Shown piece after piece: positions 26,155-34,459 of a stretch of DNA of 64,000 nucleotides. Numbering within the stretch: position 1 is the stretch's first letter; the number at the start of each line of letters is the position of its first letter. This DNA is from Microbacterium stercoris (lineage in GTDB: Bacteria > Actinomycetota > Actinomycetes > Actinomycetales > Microbacteriaceae). The stretch lies in assembly GCF_017592545.1 (NCBI RefSeq), contig NZ_JAGFOA010000004.1, positions 310,001 to 374,000 of the forward strand, read 5' to 3'. The translations under genes were made by a program, and so were the position numbers. Below the pieces are notes generated by a model. That model was not told where the DNA came from and did not search any database. It saw nothing but the letters and a program-made list of their open reading frames with translations.

Positions 26155-26191
26155 TCCGCCCCGCCCATCGGTGCACGATGCGCGGGGCGGA
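26155..26191. terminator. Hairpin after tRNA-Val
   Basis: Stem TCCGCCCCGC / GCGGGGCGGA with an inner ATCG/CGAT stem starts 11 nt after the tRNA, between it and the convergent LLM oxidoreductase gene. Likely ends transcription from both sides; no T-run. Confidence 0.65.
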
Positions 26192-26214
26192 TCCGCTCAC
26201 GGGCTGCGAGACGG

Positions 26215-27180
26215 CTAAAGCGCGCGCAGCTTCTCGAGAAGGGGGCCTGCCGCCTCGTCGAGGAACTGCTGCTGCTTCTCGTCGCCGATCTGAACGATGG
26301 CGATATCCGTGAAGCCGGCCTCCAGGAACGGGCGGACCCCCTCAGCGAGGGCATCCAGATCCGGACCGCACGGGATGGACGCCGCGACGTCCTCCGGCCG
26401 GACGAACTGCGACGCCGCCTCGAAACCGGCTGGCGTCGGAAGATCCGCGTTCACCGCCCATCCGCCGGCGAACCAGCGGAACTGCTCGTGCGCGCGGGCG
26501 ATCGCGGCGTCCGGATCCGGATCCCAGCTCACCGGCACCTGACCGATCTTCCGAGAGCCGGGGCCATGCCGCTCGTCCCAGCCCGTGACGAGGTCGCCCT
26601 CCGGCTGGACGGCGATCATGTGGTCGGCAAGAGGCGCGAACTTCGAGAGCGAGCTCTCTCCCGACACCGCCACGCCGAGCGGCACACCATCCTCGGGCGC
26701 GTCCCAGACGCGGGCGGAGTCGACGCGGAAGTACGCGCCGTCGTAGGTGACGAGCTCGCCGGTGTGGAGCGCGCGGATGATCTCGATCGCCTCGACGAGC
26801 ATGTCCTGGCGCTGATCGACCCCCGGCCATCCCTCGCCGACCACGTGCTCATTGAGGCTCTCGCCCGCCCCGAGCCCCAGCGTGAAGCGTCCCTCGGCGA
26901 GCAGCTGCAGCGTCGCCGCCTTCTGCGCCACGACGGCCGGGTGATAGCGCAGTGTGGGGCAGGTCACGTAGGTCATCAGCTCGACGCGCGAGGTGGCGTG
27001 CGCGACGGCGCCGAGCACGCTCCAGGCATAGGGCGCATGCCCCTGGCTCACGAGCCAGGGGGAGTAATGGTCGCTCGAGACCTCGAAGTCGAATCCGACT
27101 TCCTCGGCCTGCTGTGCGTAGCGCACCAGCTCGCGCGGGCCGCTCTGCTCGGTCATGAGGGTGTATCCGAAGCGTGTCAT
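26215..27180 (-). CDS. LLM class oxidoreductase (F420-dependent type)
   Basis: A 321-aa luciferase-like TIM-barrel enzyme. The start MTRFGYTLMTEQSGPRELVRYAQQAEEVGFDF, then SDHYSPW, the strand LMTYVTCPTLRYHPAVVAQKAATLQLLAEGRFTLGLGAGE and VDQRQDMLVEAIEIIR are the family pattern of the F420-dependent group related to glucose-6-phosphate dehydrogenase. ATG at 27180 follows a near-perfect AAGGAGGACTCG ribosome-binding site; the frame open to 27273 is ignored. Substrate unknown. It diverges from the zinc-ribbon gene. Confidence 0.9.
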   Translation of the reverse strand: MTRFGYTLMTEQSGPRELVRYAQQAEEVGFDFEVSSDHYSPWLVSQGHAPYAWSVLGAVAHATSRVELMTYVTCPTLRYHPAVVAQKAATLQLLAEGRFTLGLGAGESLNEHVVGEGWPGVDQRQDMLVEAIEIIRALHTGELVTYDGAYFRVDSARVWDAPEDGVPLGVAVSGESSLSKFAPLADHMIAVQPEGDLVTGWDERHGPGSRKIGQVPVSWDPDPDAAIARAHEQFRWFAGGWAVNADLPTPAGFEAASQFVRPEDVAASIPCGPDLDALAEGVRPFLEAGFTDIAIVQIGDEKQQQFLDEAAGPLLEKLRAL

Positions 27181-27323
27181 CGAGTCCTCCTTGTTGGTGG
27201 CGTCGCGTGCAACGGTACGGATGCGCGTTCCCGCGAGCACGGGGCTTGCGAACGGCTCCGAGGTGAGGCACACACACGGGTCGGCGGAGCATCCTCCGAG
27301 CCCCCGCGCGGTAGGTTGGAGGG

Positions 27324-28094
27324 GTGAAAGCCAGCCCTGCCGACCAGCTGCTCCTCCTCGATGTCGCGGACATCGACTTGCGCCTCGCGCAGGCAGAGGC
27401 CGCGCGCAAGAACCCGCCGCAGGCCGCGCGGGTGCAGGAGCTCATCGGCCGTCGCACCAGCCTGGGCGGCGAGCTCGCCGCCCGTGCCGGCGCGCGCGAT
27501 GACCTGAGGCTTGAGCTCAAGCGCGTCGAGGCCGACGTCGAGGTCGTCACTGCGCGTCGGGCTCGCGATGTCGAGCGCTTGAACGTCGCCGCCGATCCGA
27601 AGGTGGCACAGGGTCTGGAGAGCGAGATCGAGAGTCTCGCACGTCGACTCAGCACCCTCGAGACGACGGAGCTCGAGCTGATGGAGAAGCTCGAGACCGC
27701 GGAGGCGGCGCTCGCCGAGCAGCAGGCTCTGATGGAAGAAGTGACGCGCGAGGGACAGCGTCTGAGCGCCGAGGCCAAGGAGCTGGTGTCGACCTCGTCG
27801 GCGACGATCGACAAGCTCACCCGCGACCGCGGCGCGGTATCCGGCAAGGTGCCCGCCGACCTGCTCGGCCTGTACGAGCGCCTTCGCGCGCGCGGGCAGG
27901 GCACCGCGCTCTTCACCCGTGGCACCTGCGGCGCCTGCAACGTGATGCTGTCGCCGAACGACCTCCAGCGGCTGCGCGACCTTCCCGACGACGAGGTGGC
28001 GCTGTGCCCCGAGTGCGGCGGGATCATGATCCGCACACACGAGTCGGGTCTGACGCGCGGCAGCGGCATGCCCCGCTTCAGCGAGTCGGACTGA
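27324..28094 (+). CDS. Zinc-ribbon/coiled-coil protein (zf-RING_7 type)
   Basis: A 256-aa protein. Residues ~10-185 are a long coiled coil, rich in Glu, Arg and Leu, and the last 50 residues carry two CxxC pairs (CGACNVMLSPNDLQRL and LCPECGGIM), a C4 zinc ribbon. The architecture matches the widespread actinobacterial family sometimes linked with nucleic-acid binding; the biochemical role is unproven. GTG at 27324 follows TTGGAGG. The 12-nt gap to the polymerase gene suggests co-transcription. Confidence 0.9.
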   Translation: MKASPADQLLLLDVADIDLRLAQAEAARKNPPQAARVQELIGRRTSLGGELAARAGARDDLRLELKRVEADVEVVTARRARDVERLNVAADPKVAQGLESEIESLARRLSTLETTELELMEKLETAEAALAEQQALMEEVTREGQRLSAEAKELVSTSSATIDKLTRDRGAVSGKVPADLLGLYERLRARGQGTALFTRGTCGACNVMLSPNDLQRLRDLPDDEVALCPECGGIMIRTHESGLTRGSGMPRFSESD

Positions 28095-28106
28095 TCCGGG
28101 TGGCCC

Positions 28107-29837
28107 ATGGGCGACGGATCGCCGTGGGCTGATGCCGAGCGCATCGTCCTCGCGCGCGCGCTCGATGGACGTGCGGTCGCGACCGTGCTCGACCGCGACG
28201 GAGAACGCGGGCGCCGCGCGCTGAGCGCCGCCGAGCTGCCCGCATGGGTGGCTGAGCGCGAGGCGTCGCCGGGGTCGCGCGGGGTGCGATGGATCTGGTC
28301 GAGCACAACCGAGTGGTATCCGGCACTGCTGGAGGCCGGGGTGCGCGTGGCCCGCTGCCACGACCTGCGGCTCTGCCATGCGATCCTGCGTGACGCCGTT
28401 CCCGGCGCCGCGGAGCTGCGCGCCGCCGTGCAGTGGAACGGCGCGGCGGCAGGTGAGACGGCCGGGCACACCGAGGCGCTGTTCTCGCTCGACGAACCCC
28501 GTGGCGGCCCCCGCCGGGACGACGTGCGCGAGGTGCTGGAGGAGCTCGCGCGCCAGGATGCCGCCGTGCCGCGTGCGACGGATCCGGGACGGATGCGTCT
28601 GCTCCTCGCGGCGGAGTCAGCCGGTGCGCTGGTGGCCGCCGAGCTCGCCAGCGCGGGCGTGCCCTGGGACGCCGAGCACCACCGGCGCATCCTGGAGGAC
28701 GTGCTCGGACCCCGTCGCGGCGGGGTGCCACAGAACATGGGGCGGCTGGCGGGCGAGGTGCGGGCGGCGCTGGGTGATCCGGCTCTCGCTCTCGACTCGC
28801 CCCCGAGGCTGCTGAAGGCGCTGCACAACGCGGGCATCCGGGTGGACTCCACCTCCAAGTGGGAGCTGCGAGAGATCGATCATCCGGCCATTGCGCCCCT
28901 GCTCGAGTACAAGCGCCTCTCGCGGCTGCTCAGCGCCAACGGCTGGGCGTGGCTCGACGAGTGGGTGCATGATCACCGGTTCCGGCCTGTGTACGTTCCC
29001 GGCGGCGTGGTCACCGGTCGCTGGGCCTCGTCGGGCGGGGGTGCGCTCCAGCTTCCGCGCCAGCTCCGCCAAGCGCTCCGCGCCGATCCGGGGTGGCGTA
29101 TCGTCACGGCCGATGTCGCGCAGCTCGAGCCGCGGGTGCTGGCGGCGATGTCGCGGGATGCCCGACTCGCTGACGCCGCGCGCGGGCGCGACCTGTACGA
29201 GGGCATCGTCGCAAGCGGAGCGGTCGCCACGCGCGCCGAAGGCAAGATCGCGATGCTCGGGGCCATGTACGGCGCCACAACGGGCGACTCGGGGCGCCTT
29301 GTGCCGCGCCTGCGCAGCGCCTATCCGCGGGCCATGGGCCTGGTCGACGCCGCCGCGCGTACCGGCGCCGACGGGGGAGTCGTGTCCACCTGGCTCGGCC
29401 GCACGTCGCCGGCACCGGATGAGCTCTGGCGTGATGCGCAGACCCGCGCCTCTCGGCCAGGGGCGTCAGCGGCCGACGAGACGCGGGCCCGGCGCATCGG
29501 CCGTGACCGAGGGCGCTTCACCCGCAACTTCATCGTGCAGGGGACCGCAGCGGAGTGGGCTCTCGCCTGGCTGGCCGATCTGCGTCTGCGGCTCGCGGAC
29601 TTCCCGCAGGTGGAGTCCGGATCGGCAGCGCCCCGATCCGGACGCGCCTTCTCGCGGCGGGCGCACCTCGCGTTCTTTCTGCACGACGAGGTGCTGATCC
29701 ACGCCCCGGAAGAGCAGGCCGACGCCGCCGCTCAGGCGATGCGCGACGCCGCGGAGGCGGCGGGGCGCCTGCTGTTCGGATCCTTCCCGATCGATTTCCC
29801 CCTCGACCTGAGAATCTCGGACAGCGCGGCCAAGTAG
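28107..29837 (+). CDS. Bifunctional 3'-5' exonuclease/family A DNA polymerase-like protein
   Basis: A 576-aa PolA paralogue without the 5'-nuclease domain. Residues 1-180 align with the exonuclease domain, but the DEDD acidic motifs are not recognisable. The polymerase domain keeps motif A as DVAQLEPR (Asp near residue 335; canonical DYSQIELR), motif B as GKIAMLGAMYGAT and motif C as LHDEVLIHA. The catalytic Asp, Lys, Tyr and Asp-Glu seem intact. It is known as a conserved actinobacterial orphan group. The full PolA lies at 60.7-63.3 kb. Its role in repair or lesion bypass is unknown. Confidence 0.87.
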   Translation: MGDGSPWADAERIVLARALDGRAVATVLDRDGERGRRALSAAELPAWVAEREASPGSRGVRWIWSSTTEWYPALLEAGVRVARCHDLRLCHAILRDAVPGAAELRAAVQWNGAAAGETAGHTEALFSLDEPRGGPRRDDVREVLEELARQDAAVPRATDPGRMRLLLAAESAGALVAAELASAGVPWDAEHHRRILEDVLGPRRGGVPQNMGRLAGEVRAALGDPALALDSPPRLLKALHNAGIRVDSTSKWELREIDHPAIAPLLEYKRLSRLLSANGWAWLDEWVHDHRFRPVYVPGGVVTGRWASSGGGALQLPRQLRQALRADPGWRIVTADVAQLEPRVLAAMSRDARLADAARGRDLYEGIVASGAVATRAEGKIAMLGAMYGATTGDSGRLVPRLRSAYPRAMGLVDAAARTGADGGVVSTWLGRTSPAPDELWRDAQTRASRPGASAADETRARRIGRDRGRFTRNFIVQGTAAEWALAWLADLRLRLADFPQVESGSAAPRSGRAFSRRAHLAFFLHDEVLIHAPEEQADAAAQAMRDAAEAAGRLLFGSFPIDFPLDLRISDSAAK

Positions 29838-29848
29838 GCTGGAGGACG

Positions 29849-30226
29849 CGAATGGGTCGGCCGGACGACCGCGTCGCGGGCGGCTCGCCGTCGCGCGCCG
29901 AGGAACGTCCGGGCTCCACAGGGCAGGGCGGTGGGTAACACCCACCCGGAGTGATCCGCGAGACAGTGCCACAGAAAGCAGACCGCCGGGCCCGCGAGGG
30001 ATCCGGTAAGGGTGAAACGGTGGTGTAAGAGACCACCAGGGGTCGCGGTGACGCGATCCGCTCGGTAAACCTCGTCCGGAGCAAGATCAGACAGGGGATG
30101 ATGAGGCGGCCCGCCGAATCCCCGGGTAGATCGCTAGAGCGGCATGGTGACGTGTCGCCGAGAGAGATGGTCGTCAAGGGGGCGTGAGCCCCTGAACAGA
30201 ACCCGGCGTACAGGCCGGCCCATTCG
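29849..30226 (+). ncRNA. rnpB: RNase P RNA, bacterial class A
   Basis: The catalytic RNA that trims tRNA 5' leaders. P1 is a 12-bp pairing of CGAATGGGTCGG (29849-29860) with CCGGCCCATTCG (30215-30226), fixing both ends. Universal elements are in order: AGGAACGTCCGGGCTCCAC (from 29901), CAGGGC, ACAGAAAGCAGACCGCC, GGTAAGGGTGAAA (from 30005), GGTAAACCTCGTCCGGAGCAA, and ACAGAACCCGGC near the 3' end. About 378 nt, normal for actinobacteria. It begins 12 nt after the polymerase-like gene. Confidence 0.96.
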
Positions 30227-30253
30227 CCTTATCCACCCTGACTGTGGTGCCCG

Positions 30254-30276
30254 GATGCGCGCGTTCGCTGCGCATC
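30254..30276 (+). terminator. Hairpin downstream of rnpB
   Basis: GATGCGC / GCGCATC with a 9-nt loop, 28 nt after the RNase P RNA. It may end the rnpB transcript; no T-run follows. Just after it, TGGCA-TTC-TGCCA (30288-30300) forms a 13-bp inverted repeat upstream of the catalase gene and could be an operator. Confidence 0.4.
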
Positions 30277-30397
30277 TGAGACAGGCCTGGCATTCTGCCA
30301 CCTCGGCGCGGTGCGAACCAGCCCGTGTGCTGCTGCCCATTCGAGGCGTCGACTGAGCCTCACTCACACGGACGCCATCAGGGCAGAGGAGACAGGC

Positions 30398-31279
30398 ATG
30401 TTCTTTCACAGGCAGGAACTGCAGCACACGGCGAAGCCGGACGCACCGGACGCGGTGTACGCCCGCAAGCTGCAGGAGGTGCTCGGCGGTCAATACGGCG
30501 AGATCACCATCGCGATGCAATATCAGTTTCAAGCGTGGAACATGCACATCCCCGGCAAGTACCGTGACCTGGTCTTCGGCATCGGCGCCGAGGAGATGGG
30601 GCACGTCGAGATGCTCGCGATCATGATCGCGCAGCTGCTCGAGAAGTCGCCGCTGGGGATCACGGAGGATGCGGTCCAGGATGATCCGGTGGTCGCGGCG
30701 ATTGTCGGGGGCACCGACGTACAGCAGGCGATTGTCGCGGGTGCCGGGGCGCGACCCGTCGACAGCAACGGCAATCCGTGGCAGGGCAGCTACATCACCG
30801 CCAGCGGCAATCTGCTCGCCGACTTCACGGCGAACGCGAACGGAGAGATGCAGGGTCGGTTGCAGGCCGCGCGACTCTTCCACATGACGGACGACTCGGG
30901 TGTGCGGGATCTGCTGTCGTTCCTCATCGCGCGCGACACGATGCACCAGAACCAGTGGATCGCCGCGATCGAGGAGCTGAAGGCCGACGGTGCGGAGGAG
31001 CTGCCGGTGCCGAGCAACTTCCCGCTTGCGGAGGAGAAGCGCGAGGTGTCCTACCAGTACCTCAACTTCAGTGACGGGGCGGCCGCCGCGGACGGGCGCT
31101 GGGCCAGCGGGCCGACCCCCGACGGCAAGGGGGAGTTCTCGTACCACGACGGCCCGACCACCACGGCGCCGATGCCGGCGCCGACGCACCCCGACGTGCG
31201 CTTCTACGGCACGACCGAGGTGCCGAATGTCGTCGAGAAGGTCGCAGGCAAGGTTCAGGACGCGCTGAACAAGGAATAG
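30398..31279 (+). CDS. Manganese catalase
   Basis: A 293-aa non-haem catalase that disproportionates hydrogen peroxide with a dimanganese site in a four-helix bundle. Ligand segments are visible: EITIAMQYQFQAWN, GIGAEEMGHVEMLAIM, the middle GEMQGRLQAARLFHMTDD and FLIARDTMHQNQWIAAIEEL, supplying the Glu/His pairs. The C-terminal tail is Pro-rich with PTHPDVRFYG. ATG at 30398 follows GAGGAG; the frame extending to 30311 is ignored. It is monocistronic, ending at a clear terminator. Confidence 0.94.
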   Translation: MFFHRQELQHTAKPDAPDAVYARKLQEVLGGQYGEITIAMQYQFQAWNMHIPGKYRDLVFGIGAEEMGHVEMLAIMIAQLLEKSPLGITEDAVQDDPVVAAIVGGTDVQQAIVAGAGARPVDSNGNPWQGSYITASGNLLADFTANANGEMQGRLQAARLFHMTDDSGVRDLLSFLIARDTMHQNQWIAAIEELKADGAEELPVPSNFPLAEEKREVSYQYLNFSDGAAAADGRWASGPTPDGKGEFSYHDGPTTTAPMPAPTHPDVRFYGTTEVPNVVEKVAGKVQDALNKE

Positions 31280-31295
31280 TCCCGTGTCTCGACTG

Positions 31296-31328
31296 CCGCC
31301 CACTCCGCACCCGCGGAGCGGGCGGTTT
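31296..31328 (+). terminator. Rho-independent terminator after manganese catalase
   Basis: Stem CCGCCC-A-CTCCGC / GCGGAG-C-GGGCGG (one A-C mismatch, 4-nt loop) followed by TTT, 16 nt after the stop codon. Confidence 0.85.
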
Positions 31329-31424
31329 CGTGTTCCCGGGCGCCGCAGAGGCTCGCCGCTATCGGTCAGCGGCCCAGCCCGCAACCCCGTTCGCATCATG
31401 CGAGTGCACGCGTAGCTTGTGCTC

Positions 31425-31700
31425 ATGGACGAGACGCACACGATGGTTCGGACGGAGGTCACGGTCAATGGATCGGCGTTCTTGCTCGCACAGGGGCAGG
31501 ACGTTCAGGACCTGAGGAGACGCATAGAAGCGGTCGGAACCCAGGCGCGGTTCGTCGAGTTCACGGTCGTGGGCAATCGCTCGGTGAGCGTGCTCGTGTC
31601 GTCGGGCGCTCAGGTGATGTTCACCGATGAGACCGTCGAGTACGACGCCCGGGACACGGGTGACCTGCTGGAGCCGTACGGGGAGGACTTCGGGGCATAA
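31425..31700 (+). CDS. Small hypothetical protein, probably leaderless
   Basis: A 91-aa protein with no family recognised. It is predicted mainly beta (VRTEVTVNGSAFLLAQG, ARFVEFTVVGNRSVSVLVSSGAQVMFTDETVEY) with an acidic end, no signal peptide and no Cys. A TAGCTT box at 31413-31418 lies 6 nt before ATG 31425, the distance expected of a leaderless mRNA; a GTG at 31419 is the alternative start. It is bracketed by terminators on both sides, so it is an independent unit. It could act as a small binding protein; the function is not deducible. Confidence 0.72.
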   Translation: MDETHTMVRTEVTVNGSAFLLAQGQDVQDLRRRIEAVGTQARFVEFTVVGNRSVSVLVSSGAQVMFTDETVEYDARDTGDLLEPYGEDFGA

Positions 31701-31756
31701 CGACTGCGCTGCGCCCTGCTGGCCGGGGTCTTCTGCCCGCGAGCGCAGCGCAGTCG
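31701..31756. terminator. 14-bp perfect hairpin between small ORF and marR
   Basis: CGACTGCGCTGCGC (31701-31714) pairs exactly with its reverse complement at 31743-31756 around a 28-nt loop. It begins at the base after the small gene's stop codon and separates it from the marR promoter. Probably a terminator despite the absence of a T-run. Confidence 0.7.
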
Positions 31757-31768
31757 GTGCAGAGTTAG

Positions 31769-31781
31769 TTGCCTGAGGCAA
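31769..31781 (+). promoter_or_regulatory. MarR operator candidate
   Basis: TTGCCTGAGGCAA is a perfect 13-bp inverted repeat 19 nt before the marR start. Its size and position match the binding sites of autoregulated MarR proteins, and TTGCCT itself could serve as the -35 element, so binding would block transcription. Confidence 0.7.
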
Positions 31782-31800
31782 TCAGTGGCACACTGGTCTT

Positions 31801-32301
31801 ATGACGATCCGTGCGGGGGACCAGGTGCAGACATCGCTGCTCACGACTCTCACGCGCCTCGTGGCCCGATGGTCCTCGCGCGACGTGCAGACGCACGTCG
31901 CGGCGAGTGTCGGTGTGCACCTGGATCCCACGCAGATGCGCGCGCTCTACCTTCTGGGGGATGCGACGGAGGCGGTGCGCCCGAGCGCGCTCGCCGAGAG
32001 GCTGCAGTTAACCAGGCCCACCGCGTCGAAGCTCATCGCGCGCCTCACCTCAGACGGGCTGATCGAACGCCAGCCCGACCCTGAGGACGGACGGGTGTCG
32101 AGCATCGCCCTGTCGCCCCGTGGCCACGAGACGCTGCGGACGCTCGTCGGCGCCGGCCAGACGATGGTCGCGCACGCGCTCCAAGGATGGAGCGCCGCGG
32201 ACGTGCAGCACCTGCACGCGCTGCTCTCTGTCTTCGTCGACGGCCTCATCGCCGAGGTCGATCCGGCACCGGATGTCACGCCGCGACCCGAAACGGCATG
32301 A
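31801..32301 (+). CDS. MarR family transcriptional regulator
   Basis: A 166-aa winged-helix protein. The DNA-binding part is LDPTQMRALYLLGDATEAVRPSALAERLQLTRPTASKLIARLTSDGLIERQPDPEDGRVSSIALSPRG (about 39-105), including the wing motif DxR; flanking helices form the dimer. Its own promoter carries a perfect palindrome. The SDR gene follows 54 nt later on the same strand with only a short gap, so they probably form one regulated unit. Ligand unknown. Confidence 0.92.
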   Translation: MTIRAGDQVQTSLLTTLTRLVARWSSRDVQTHVAASVGVHLDPTQMRALYLLGDATEAVRPSALAERLQLTRPTASKLIARLTSDGLIERQPDPEDGRVSSIALSPRGHETLRTLVGAGQTMVAHALQGWSAADVQHLHALLSVFVDGLIAEVDPAPDVTPRPETA

Positions 32302-32355
32302 CGTGGCACCTCCGGCCTCACGACCGGAGGATCGCACGAATCGAAAGGCACTCTC

Positions 32356-33162
32356 ATGTCTCGTACCTATGTCGTCACCGGCTCAGCATCCGGTGTCGGG
32401 CAGGCGACCGCCCGGCTTCTGCGTGACCGTGGACACCGCGTGATCGGCGTCGATCTGCACGACGCCGAGGTCACGGCCGACCTGTCCGCCCCGCAGGGCC
32501 GGCTGCGAGCGGCCGCAGAGGCCGTCGAACTGGCGGGCGGGCAGCTTGATGCGGTCATCGCCTGCGCCGGCATCTCCGCGCCCATCGCCAAGACCATGGC
32601 GATCAACTACTTCGGCGTCGTCGAGCTGCTGACGGCGATCCGCCCCGCCTTGGCCGCGTCCGCTGCACCGCGCGCGGCGGTCGTGTCCTCGATGGCCAGT
32701 CTGCAGCAGAACTCGAGCGCTCTCGTCGATGCCGCACTCAGCGGCGACGAGGAGGCGACGCTCGCCATCGGCGACGCGCTTGCACAGGAGGGAGCTCAGC
32801 AGGGCTACCTGAACTACCCGTCGTCGAAGCGCGCGCTTTCGCGATGGGTGCGCCGCGCCGCGATCTCGCCTGAGTGGGCGGGCGCAGGGATTCCGGTGAA
32901 CGCCGTCGCACCCGGCACGGTCCTCACCCCGATGACCAAGGATCTGCTGTCGACACCGGAGGGTGTGGCCATGGTGGACGGGGCCGTTCCGATGCCGTTG
33001 AACGGCCACCAGTCGCCTGAGTCCGTCGCTGAGCTTCTGATCTGGCTGGCGAGTGCAGAGAACACGCACACCACCGGCCAGACGATCTACATCGACGGCG
33101 GCGCGGAAGCGACCCTCCGAGGGGACGACGTGTGGCGGTGGAACGACTCCACGCTCTCGTGA
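32356..33162 (+). CDS. SDR oxidoreductase, 3-alpha-hydroxysteroid dehydrogenase-like
   Basis: A 268-aa short-chain dehydrogenase: VTGSASGVGQATARLL cofactor site, VDLHDAEVTADLSAPQGR after the second strand, CAGISAP in place of NNAG, catalytic Ser in VVSSMAS and YPSSKRAL for Tyr/Lys. The CAG motif and overall layout match the HsdA 3-alpha-hydroxysteroid dehydrogenase/carbonyl reductase subgroup. It follows a marR gene and ends at a strong terminator. Steroid as the true substrate is not established; a xenobiotic carbonyl is equally likely. Confidence 0.88.
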   Translation: MSRTYVVTGSASGVGQATARLLRDRGHRVIGVDLHDAEVTADLSAPQGRLRAAAEAVELAGGQLDAVIACAGISAPIAKTMAINYFGVVELLTAIRPALAASAAPRAAVVSSMASLQQNSSALVDAALSGDEEATLAIGDALAQEGAQQGYLNYPSSKRALSRWVRRAAISPEWAGAGIPVNAVAPGTVLTPMTKDLLSTPEGVAMVDGAVPMPLNGHQSPESVAELLIWLASAENTHTTGQTIYIDGGAEATLRGDDVWRWNDSTLS

Positions 33163-33173
33163 CGTGACATGCA

Positions 33174-33208
33174 GAAGCGCCCGGATCCTGATCGGATCCG
33201 GGCGCTTC
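33174..33208. terminator. Bidirectional terminator between SDR and ppgK
   Basis: A 15-bp perfect stem GAAGCGCCCGGATCC / GGATCCGGGCGCTTC with loop TGATC, 11 nt after the SDR stop and 14 nt before the ppgK stop. ATTTC follows on the plus strand. Confidence 0.9.
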
Positions 33209-33222
33209 GCATTTCTCGCGTG

Positions 33223-33975
33223 TCAGAGCGCCAGCGAGGCGGCGCCGATGATGCCGGCGTTGTTCGCGTGCGTGGCGATGCGGATCTCCGCTCGCGTCTT
33301 GATCAGGGGGAGGAACTTCTCCGGGTTCTTCGAGACGCCGCCGCCGATCAGGATCAGGTCGGGGGAGAAGAGGAACTCGAGGTGGTCGTAGAACTCCTGC
33401 AGGCGACCGGCCCACTCGCTCCACGACAGATCGAGGCGCTCGCGGGCGCTGGTGGCCGCGTACTTCTCGATCGACTCGCCGTTCCACTGGAGGTGTCCGA
33501 GCTCGGCGTTCGGGACGAGCTCGCCATTGAACAGCACCGCGGAGCCGATGCCCGTTCCGAGCGTCGTCAGGATCGTGAGGCCCGGCTGCTCCTTGGCGCT
33601 GCCGTAGCGGAGCTCGGCGAGCCCGGCGGCGTCGGCGTCGTTGACGAAGTGGATGGGCTGGCCAAGACCCTCCTCGAAGAAGGCGTCGGCCTCGAAGTCG
33701 ATCCACTTCTTGGAGACGTTGGCCGCCGACAGCGTCTTGCCGTTCTTGACGATCGTCGGGAAGCAGATGCCAACCGGCAGCCCCTTCGCGTCGGGACCGA
33801 GCAGATCCAGCAGCTCCTTGACCGTCTTGAGGACATCCTTGGGCTTCGCGCCCTCCGGCGTGGGGATGCGGACGCGCTCACTGACGAGCTCGCCGTTCAC
33901 GAGGTCCACGATGCCGGCCTTCATACCCGTGCCGCCGATGTCGATACCGACCGCACGCTCCACGCTGTTCGCCAT
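33223..33975 (-). CDS. ppgK: Polyphosphate glucokinase
   Basis: A 250-aa ROK-related sugar kinase that phosphorylates glucose with polyphosphate (or ATP), a hallmark of actinobacteria. The phosphate-binding start GIDIGGTGMKAGIVDL, the glucose-contacting FVNDADAAGLAE with the catalytic Asp, TLGTGIGSAVLFNG and the ELGHLQWNGES block are present, as is the C-terminal LILIGGGVSKNPEKFLP. The classic ROK zinc motif is absent, as is normal for PPGK. It lies downstream of rbpA but is separated from it by a terminator. Confidence 0.95.
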   Translation of the reverse strand: MANSVERAVGIDIGGTGMKAGIVDLVNGELVSERVRIPTPEGAKPKDVLKTVKELLDLLGPDAKGLPVGICFPTIVKNGKTLSAANVSKKWIDFEADAFFEEGLGQPIHFVNDADAAGLAELRYGSAKEQPGLTILTTLGTGIGSAVLFNGELVPNAELGHLQWNGESIEKYAATSARERLDLSWSEWAGRLQEFYDHLEFLFSPDLILIGGGVSKNPEKFLPLIKTRAEIRIATHANNAGIIGAASLAL

Positions 33976-34016
33976 GGGGTACAGCCTATGGGAGCGGTTC
34001 CAGTGCGAGAAACCAA

Positions 34017-34047
34017 ACGACGCCGACCCCGGAGGGGTCGACGTCGT
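34017..34047 (-). terminator. Terminator after rbpA
   Basis: Stem of 14 pairs with one mismatch: ACGACG-C-CGACCCC / GGGGTCG-A-CGTCGT, loop GGA. On the minus strand it is followed by TTTGGTTT, and it lies 16 nt after the rbpA stop. Confidence 0.85.
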
Positions 34048-34063
34048 CAGGAGTTTACGCGGA

Positions 34064-34435
34064 TCAGGCCGAAGCGCGATCAGCGGCGGCGCCGCGGCGG
34101 GCGCGAACGAACTCGAGGCGCTCCGCGAGGATCTCCTCCAGCTCGGGGATGGTGCGGCGCTCCAGGAGCATGTCCCAGTGCGTGCGAGCGGCCTTGTCGC
34201 CGCTGTGGTCGACCTCCACCGTGTCGCCGTCCACCGTCAGCAGGGCCTCGCCACCGCAGGTGCGGCACTCCCAGGTCGCGGGAGCCTCGGCGTCGGCCGC
34301 GAACGTGAGGGTGGTGTCGCGATTGCAGGCGGCACAGTGGTACGTGTGCTGGGCGCGCTCCATGAACACGACGCCTTCCTCGCTCTGGAGGCTCTGGGCG
34401 CCGAGTCGGATTCCGCGAAGGCTGCGATCTGCCAT
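34064..34435 (-). CDS. rbpA: RNA polymerase-binding protein RbpA
   Basis: A 123-aa actinobacterial transcription factor that binds the group I sigma factor and RNA polymerase and helps open promoters. The N-terminal SLRGIRLGAQSLQSEEG, the RbpA core domain with zinc-like Cys pairs (YHCAACNRD and WECRTCGGEA), the basic linker and the sigma-interacting end THWDMLLERRTIPELEEILAERLE are visible. The promoter upstream has a well-spaced -10/-35 pair. No partner gene is co-transcribed. Confidence 0.96.
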   Translation of the reverse strand: MADRSLRGIRLGAQSLQSEEGVVFMERAQHTYHCAACNRDTTLTFAADAEAPATWECRTCGGEALLTVDGDTVEVDHSGDKAARTHWDMLLERRTIPELEEILAERLEFVRARRGAAADRASA

Positions 34436-34459
34436 TGTGTGGTCCTCTCGTCGGTGTCA

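Noticed and set aside
29555..30356. Several short ORFs across rnpB
   Set aside because: They lie over the RNase P RNA, whose conserved structure explains the region.
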